From the NCBI GenBank assembly GCA_947632025.1, contig CANRNN010000003.1, positions 124,001 to 188,000 on the forward strand: DNA of 64,000 bases, in the 5' to 3' direction. Origin of the DNA: an uncultured Clostridia bacterium. Lineage in GTDB: Bacteria > Bacillota > Clostridia > Oscillospirales > Ruminococcaceae. Of this stretch, positions 60,708 through 64,000 are shown one piece after another; positions within the stretch are counted from its first letter, which is position 1, and each line of letters begins with the position of its first letter. A program made the translations under genes and the position numbers. The notes beneath the pieces are model-generated. The model saw nothing but the letters and a program-made list of their open reading frames with translations, was not told the DNA's origin and searched no databases.

Positions 60708-60725
60708 AAAATAATAAATAAAATC

Positions 60726-60756
60726 AACGGCAGCCTTGACGACTGCCGTTTTATTA
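60726..60756 (+). terminator. Rho-independent terminator of flagellin
   Basis: AACGGCAG (60726-60733) pairs with CTGCCGTT (60743-60750), followed by TTATT. The stem is the same as at 57984. Confidence 0.85.
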
Positions 60757-60777
60757 TAGGAATGTTTTTATTTGGGC

Positions 60778-61500
60778 TTATTCGGTTATATATCCGTCAA
60801 AGCCTGCGGTTTTCAGCTTTTCGAGCTGATTTTCGGCGAGCTTTCTGTCGTTGAATGCGCCGACCTGCACGCGATAGAATTTTTTGTTTCCGGAAGTTTC
60901 CGGAGGCTTTACGGCGGTATCTTCTAACAGCTTTTTTACTTTATCCCTGAACCAATCCATATCGCGTCCGAATTTTGAAAGCCAGTTTTCGGGATCTCCG
61001 TGGGCGGAGGCGTAACCGCGCGCATTTGCTTCCTTATGCGAGATAACATTTTCAAGCTTTATCTGCGGAAACTCCTTCATAATTTCCACGACGTACTGTG
61101 CGGCTGCGTCAAAGGCGCGGTTGAAATAATTTTCATCGTTAAGTCCGTCCTCGCACATTTCAAACTGAATATACGCGGGCGAGAAATTATAGCTGCCCTT
61201 GGTGCCGCTGCCGCAGCCCCAGCAGCAGATGTCATACGGCAATATCTGTGCGGCGCGGACTTCGCCGTTTATGTCAAGTCCAACTACTCCGTGCGGCGTG
61301 ACGAGATTGGAATTTTCCCCGCCGAACCAATTCTTGTTCGGATTTACTCCGACCAGATCGGGAGCGTAGACGTATCGTTTAAGATTGGGGTTATTCGCCG
61401 CGGTTGAATGAACGATTATCCCCGCGGGCGAACCGCTCGGCATTTTACGGTTTTCCTTATAGCATGCCGAAAAAGTTGCTATTGCTTTAATTGTTTTCAT
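60778..61500 (-). CDS. N-acetylmuramoyl-L-alanine amidase with SPOR domain (endolysin-like)
   Basis: 240 aa. An Amidase_2-type domain: GIIVHSTAANNP has the first zinc His (about residue 31), ENVISHKEANARGYASAHGD the second (about 152), followed by the HGDPENW segment. It cleaves the bond between muramic acid and peptide. Residues 200-240 form a SPOR-like fold (FYRVQVGAFNDRKLAENQLE) that binds denuded glycan. No signal peptide, as in phage endolysins that exit through a holin. ATG at 61500 follows AAGGTG; a GTG at 61509 is possible. It overlaps the holin stop by 14 bases. Confidence 0.88.
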   Translation of the reverse strand: MKTIKAIATFSACYKENRKMPSGSPAGIIVHSTAANNPNLKRYVYAPDLVGVNPNKNWFGGENSNLVTPHGVVGLDINGEVRAAQILPYDICCWGCGSGTKGSYNFSPAYIQFEMCEDGLNDENYFNRAFDAAAQYVVEIMKEFPQIKLENVISHKEANARGYASAHGDPENWLSKFGRDMDWFRDKVKKLLEDTAVKPPETSGNKKFYRVQVGAFNDRKLAENQLEKLKTAGFDGYITE

Positions 61501-61834
61501 ACTCTTCACCTTCCTGCGGAGAGTCCCCGCCGACAGTACGCTTCGCGCCTTGATCTAAATCATTTGTGTTTACGCGAATATATTGTTGATTATTTTCTAT
61601 AGCGCCGTTTGCGGGGGTGTCCCCGCCTGTGGTATCCGAGTTGCTTTTTACCGCCGAGCTGTCGGTCATGCTCTCGCCTATTATGTAAGTTACGATAGCC
61701 GCAGCGGAAAGCAGACTTCCGGAAATCTTATCGGCAAGATCGTCCGAACCGCCAAAAAGTGTTATTATTCCCGTAACAAAGCCCGCGACAGCTATCCAGA
61801 ATTTTCTTGATGTAAGCTTTCGCTTCAGATCCAT
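61487..61834 (-). CDS. phage-type holin
   Basis: 115 aa. RKFWIAVAGFVTGIITLFGG and SGSLLSAAAIVTYIIGESM make two membrane helices in the first 60 residues; the remaining 55 are a hydrophilic tail. The opening LKRKLTSRKFWIA is typical of small holins from phages of Gram-positive bacteria. It would form the membrane pores through which the amidase reaches the wall. GAGGTGA precedes the ATG. It overlaps the amidase gene. Confidence 0.82.
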   Translation of the reverse strand: MDLKRKLTSRKFWIAVAGFVTGIITLFGGSDDLADKISGSLLSAAAIVTYIIGESMTDSSAVKSNSDTTGGDTPANGAIENNQQYIRVNTNDLDQGAKRTVGGDSPQEGEEYENN

Positions 61835-61878
61835 AAAATCACCTCCTCACGGCATTATATGCCGATTTTCGGGACTTG

Positions 61879-62088
61879 TCAATCGTCCCGTTCCATTCGC
61901 TTGTTGAGTTCGGATATCTGCTCTTCCAGCACGGGGATACGCCTTGCGAAATTATTATGCTCGTTTACTCGTTTTTCGAGCTGTTCGAGCCGGTAAGCCG
62001 TAAGCTTGGACGAAACGACTATTCCGCCCAGACTTCCGAAAAGTGTTCCCGCAAGAGAAAGCATTGCCACTATTACCGTGTTGTCCAT
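61879..62088 (-). CDS. small coiled-coil membrane protein (XhlA-like, phage lysis module)
   Basis: 69 aa. MDNTVIVAMLSLAGTLFGSL is a membrane helix, followed by a coiled coil, YRLEQLEKRVNEHNNFARRI and VLEEQISELNKRM. The EQLEKRVNEHNNFA segment is seen in small phage proteins encoded just ahead of holin and endolysin in many Clostridia phages. Probably assists the holin. CAGGAGGTGA lies just upstream of ATG. First gene of the three-gene lysis cassette; the gap to the holin gene is 44 bases. Confidence 0.8.
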   Translation of the reverse strand: MDNTVIVAMLSLAGTLFGSLGGIVVSSKLTAYRLEQLEKRVNEHNNFARRIPVLEEQISELNKRMERDD

Positions 62089-62127
62089 AAATTCACCTCC
62101 TGTTTTGATATGTTCCCTTACAATTTA

Positions 62128-62156
62128 AGTATAGAATATCTTCGACTGCAAAACAA
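62128..62156 (-). promoter_or_regulatory. promoter of the lysis cassette
   Basis: On the minus strand TTGTTT (62156-62151), 17 bases, TATACT (62133-62128). It is a host-type promoter, which would let the cassette be expressed without a phage regulator. Confidence 0.6.
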
Positions 62157-62162
62157 TGTATT

Positions 62163-62203
62163 TTAGAGGTAAGAAGTAAGAGGTAAGAGATAAGAAGTAA
62201 GAA
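62163..62203. repeat. GGTAAGA-type short tandem repeat
   Basis: TTAGAGGTAAGAAGTAAGAG followed by GTAAGAGATAAGAAGTAAGA: an irregular array of 6-8 base units centred on GTAAGA. The same element, inverted, ends the EAL gene at 53904-53936; both adjoin a hairpin containing GCGC. Confidence 0.75.
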
Positions 62204-62236
62204 AAAAGCGCACAGTATGAAATACCGTGCGCTTTT
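62202..62236 (-). terminator. Rho-independent terminator of the flavin reductase gene (leftward)
   Basis: AAAAGCGCAC (62204-62213) pairs with GTGCGCTTTT (62227-62236), with an inner GTAT/ATAC stem. Read leftward it is followed by TTTTTTC. Confidence 0.82.
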
Positions 62237-62266
62237 AAGTTTCACTGTAAACTGTTAAGGCGGGGA

Positions 62267-62815
62267 TTATTTAAGCTTCTCTCCGTCCTTGAAGGCGTTT
62301 CCGACTTTTTCGCCGAGTTTGAGATAAGCGGCGTTTACAGGGTCGAAAACTATGGCATTAAGCTTTGCGGGGTCGATCTTGCCGTCGGTGAGTATCTTTT
62401 CGTCGGCTACTGCGTCAACGATCTCCCCTACGAGAATACCGTCCTCATTGAATTTGACGAGCTTGCACTCCAGCGCGAAGGGAAGCTCCTCAAACAGCGG
62501 AGCGTCGACTTTTCCTGCCTTTTTGGCGTGAAGCCCCGATTTCTTCATCTTATCGGGGTCATCGTTCGCGGAAACTATGCCGACATAATCGCACTGTGTG
62601 ACAGTGCCGGCGGTCGCGAAGCTGACGGTAAACGCGCCCTTTGCTTTGATATTTTCGGTAGTCCTGTGAGAGCCGAGGGAAACCATCACCTGATTTGACT
62701 CATACTGACCGCCCCAAGCGGCATTCATAGCGTCGGGAGCGCCGTTTGCGTCGTAGCTGCCGATAATAAGCACGGGCTGTGGGAACACCCACGATTTTAC
62801 TCCAAAACTTTTCAT
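62267..62815 (-). CDS. flavin reductase-like FMN-binding protein
   Basis: 182 aa. A split-barrel flavin domain: WVFPQPVLIIGSYDANGAPD at residues 9-28, MNAAWGGQYESNQVMVSL, TTENIKAKGAFTVSF, and the family cysteine/aspartate segment QCDYVGIVSANDDPDK. Such proteins bind FMN and pass electrons to partner enzymes, or act as small NAD(P)H oxidoreductases. The partner is unknown. AAAGGAG precedes ATG, and it has its own promoter and terminator. Confidence 0.9.
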   Translation of the reverse strand: MKSFGVKSWVFPQPVLIIGSYDANGAPDAMNAAWGGQYESNQVMVSLGSHRTTENIKAKGAFTVSFATAGTVTQCDYVGIVSANDDPDKMKKSGLHAKKAGKVDAPLFEELPFALECKLVKFNEDGILVGEIVDAVADEKILTDGKIDPAKLNAIVFDPVNAAYLKLGEKVGNAFKDGEKLK

Positions 62816-62850
62816 AAAAGAATTCTCCTTTCAAAATTTAATACAAATTT

Positions 62851-62879
62851 ATTATATTACATTTTTCAGAAATTGTCAA
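62851..62879 (-). promoter_or_regulatory. SigA-type promoter for the flavin reductase gene
   Basis: On the minus strand TTGACA (62879-62874), 17 bases, TATAAT (62856-62851): full consensus. It lies just downstream of the larE stop. Confidence 0.85.
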
Positions 62880-62888
62880 GGGGGAAAA

Positions 62889-63719
62889 TCAATTTTTCCG
62901 ATCAGACCCGCAATTTCCGAGGACCTCGTTCATACTTCCCGTGCGGTATCCAAGAAGGTCAAGGGTTATGTAGCCGAATCCGAGTTTTTGTAATTTACCG
63001 TAAATTTCGCGGCGGTTATTTTCGTCGAGAATGATTGAAAATTCGTCGGGAAGCGCCTCTATTCTCGCTATTTTTCCGTGTACTCTAACTCTTGCCTGAG
63101 AAAGTCCCATGCCGAACAGGAATTCTTCGGCGGCGGCGACCTTAGAGAGCCTTTCGGCGGAAATTTCCTCTCCGTAGGGGAATCGCGACGCAAGGCACGC
63201 AAGCGACGGCTTGTTCCAGGTGGGCAGACCGAGCTTGTGGGAAAGCTCGCGTATATCGGCTTTGGTGAAGCCGTTTTCAAGAAGCGGACTTATAATGCCG
63301 AGTTCTCTTATCGCGATCATACCGGGGCGATAATCACCCTCGTCGTCGAGGTTTGAGCCCTCGCAGACGGCAGTGCAGTTGTTTTCTTGCGCGATTTCGA
63401 GAATTTTCCCGAAGATCGCTTTTTTGCAGCGATAGCAGCGGTCAGGGGGATTTTCGCCGAATCCGCCGATACCAAACGGGTCGAATTCGACAACTATCTG
63501 ACGCGCGCCTATTTTACAGCAAAGCTCTGAAGCGCCCGAAAGCTCGCTTTCGGTAATGAGAACGGACTTTACGGTGACGGCGCAGGCTTTTTCTCCGAGA
63601 GCGTCGTGAGCGGCTTTCAGCAGGAGCGCGGAATCCGCTCCTCCCGAAAACGCCACGGTGACGCTTTTAAGCTGCTGCAGAAAATCACATAATTTATTAT
63701 ATTTTTCCGAAATTTCCAC
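62889..63719 (-). CDS. larE: ATP-dependent sacrificial sulfur transferase LarE
   Basis: 276 aa. LarE adenylates the pyridinium carboxylate and donates sulfur from its own cysteine while building the nickel-pincer cofactor. The PP-loop SGGADSALLLKAA is near residue 26; RCYRCKKAIFG near 95 and KPSLACLASRFPYGEEIS near 170 include conserved cysteines, the second being the likely sacrificial one. larB and larC are not in the window. The start is GTG at 63719, five bases after GAGGTGA; the longer frame to 63773 crosses the promoter. Confidence 0.9.
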   Translation of the reverse strand: MEISEKYNKLCDFLQQLKSVTVAFSGGADSALLLKAAHDALGEKACAVTVKSVLITESELSGASELCCKIGARQIVVEFDPFGIGGFGENPPDRCYRCKKAIFGKILEIAQENNCTAVCEGSNLDDEGDYRPGMIAIRELGIISPLLENGFTKADIRELSHKLGLPTWNKPSLACLASRFPYGEEISAERLSKVAAAEEFLFGMGLSQARVRVHGKIARIEALPDEFSIILDENNRREIYGKLQKLGFGYITLDLLGYRTGSMNEVLGNCGSDRKN

Positions 63720-63740
63720 AAAAATCACCTCATAAAGTAT

Positions 63741-63769
63741 ATTATACTCCCGACTATAAAATTTGTCAA
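63741..63769 (-). promoter_or_regulatory. SigA-type promoter for larE
   Basis: On the minus strand TTGACA (63769-63764), 17 bases, TATAAT (63746-63741). Confidence 0.85.
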
Positions 63770-63789
63770 GCAAAATGAGAAAATTCTCC

Positions 63790-63818
63790 TTGACAAATTA
63801 AGCGAACGGCTGTATAAT
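63790..63818 (+). promoter_or_regulatory. SigA-type promoter for the right-edge gene
   Basis: TTGACA (63790-63795), 17 bases, TATAAT (63813-63818). It is divergent from the larE promoter 20 bases away. Confidence 0.85.
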
Positions 63819-63838
63819 GAAATTTAAGAGGTGAGCTT

Positions 63839-64000
63839 ATGAGATCGGATAAAAATGCGGATATCGCGAAAATAGTCGAGGGCGTTATGCGAAAAGCAGA
63901 GAGCGGCAGGTCGCCGGAGAATATAGCGCAAAGCCTTAACGCAGACGTTAAGCTTGTCCGGCAGATATGCCAGATATACTATACGCACAAAGGAATTAAT
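63839..64000 (+). CDS. small helix-turn-helix-like protein, N-terminal part (runs off right edge)
   Basis: 54 codons are present. ATG at 63839 follows AAGAGGTGA. The product begins MRSDKNADIAKIVEGVMRKA and continues SGRSPENIAQSLNADVKLVR, whose helix-turn-helix pattern (SPENIAQSLNAD turn, VKLVRQICQIY recognition helix) suggests DNA binding. Only the start is visible, so the family cannot be named. It is too short to exclude other roles. Confidence 0.7.
   Translation, partial: MRSDKNADIAKIVEGVMRKAESGRSPENIAQSLNADVKLVRQICQIYYTHKGIN

Noticed and set aside
60778-62088. Lysis cassette as the edge of a full prophage
   Set aside because: Flanking genes on both sides are host-type (flagellin, flavin reductase, larE), with no structural, packaging or integrase gene.

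Overview
The window looks like chromosomal DNA of an anaerobic, spore-forming, motile Firmicute of the Ruminococcaceae/Oscillospiraceae type. The signs are dipicolinate synthase genes (sporulation), a dockerin-bearing secreted protein and a cellobiose phosphorylase (cellulose/cellobiose lifestyle), a flagellin and a chemoreceptor, low-GC Gram-positive promoters (TTGACA, 17 bases, TATAAT) and AGGAGG ribosome sites in front of nearly every gene. Species-level identity cannot be read from the sequence. No rRNA or tRNA gene was seen.

Layout. 1-5.7 kb: start of an MBOAT acyltransferase, the spore dipicolinate pair dpaA/dpaB, three small exported proteins of unknown role, and a Gfo/Idh dehydrogenase. 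5.8-13.5 kb: housekeeping genes (ppa-maf-rhomboid, an SLC13/NhaD-like permease, rpsO-pnp, dut-HAD). 13.6-15.5 kb: an ABC-2 exporter pair. 15.5-24.2 kb: a leftward five-gene signalling operon (REC-HD-GYP, histidine kinase-REC-Hpt, histidine kinase-REC-DegV, a solitary amino-acid-type binding lipoprotein, REC-GGDEF) that joins phosphorelay, c-di-GMP turnover and, unusually, a DegV/FakB-like lipid-binding domain. 24.4-30.4 kb: galM behind a chemoreceptor, a BceS-like kinase without partner, and cca. 30.6-37 kb: an EF-G-like GTPase with a degenerate G4 motif, MATE and CPA2 transporters, and a membrane protein made of two copies of one module.

37-49 kb is the accessory region. It holds a gene broken by an in-frame TGA, a methyltransferase, and a complete type I-C CRISPR-Cas locus with only three repeats (cas3-cas5c-cas8c-cas7c-cas4-cas1-cas2-leader-array, all leftward). 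Inside cas8c there is a well-formed second translation start for the small subunit Cas11c. Beyond it lie a decayed gene, two small ORFs and an Rpn-type nuclease/transposase.

49-57.9 kb: a stranded dockerin tail next to an intact dockerin protein, a HAD phosphatase, mntP, tgt, an EAL phosphodiesterase and a GH94 cellobiose phosphorylase. 58-62.2 kb: an oversized flagellin followed by a phage-type lysis cassette (coiled-coil membrane protein, holin, amidase-SPOR endolysin) with no other phage genes. The right edge carries a flavin reductase, larE and the beginning of a small possible DNA-binding protein.

The observations I rate highest are the kinase-receiver-DegV fusion and its c-di-GMP operon, the free-standing lysis cassette beside the giant flagellin, the internal cas11c start, the stranded dockerin fragment, and a dispersed GGTAAGA-type repeat seen at two loci next to hairpins.
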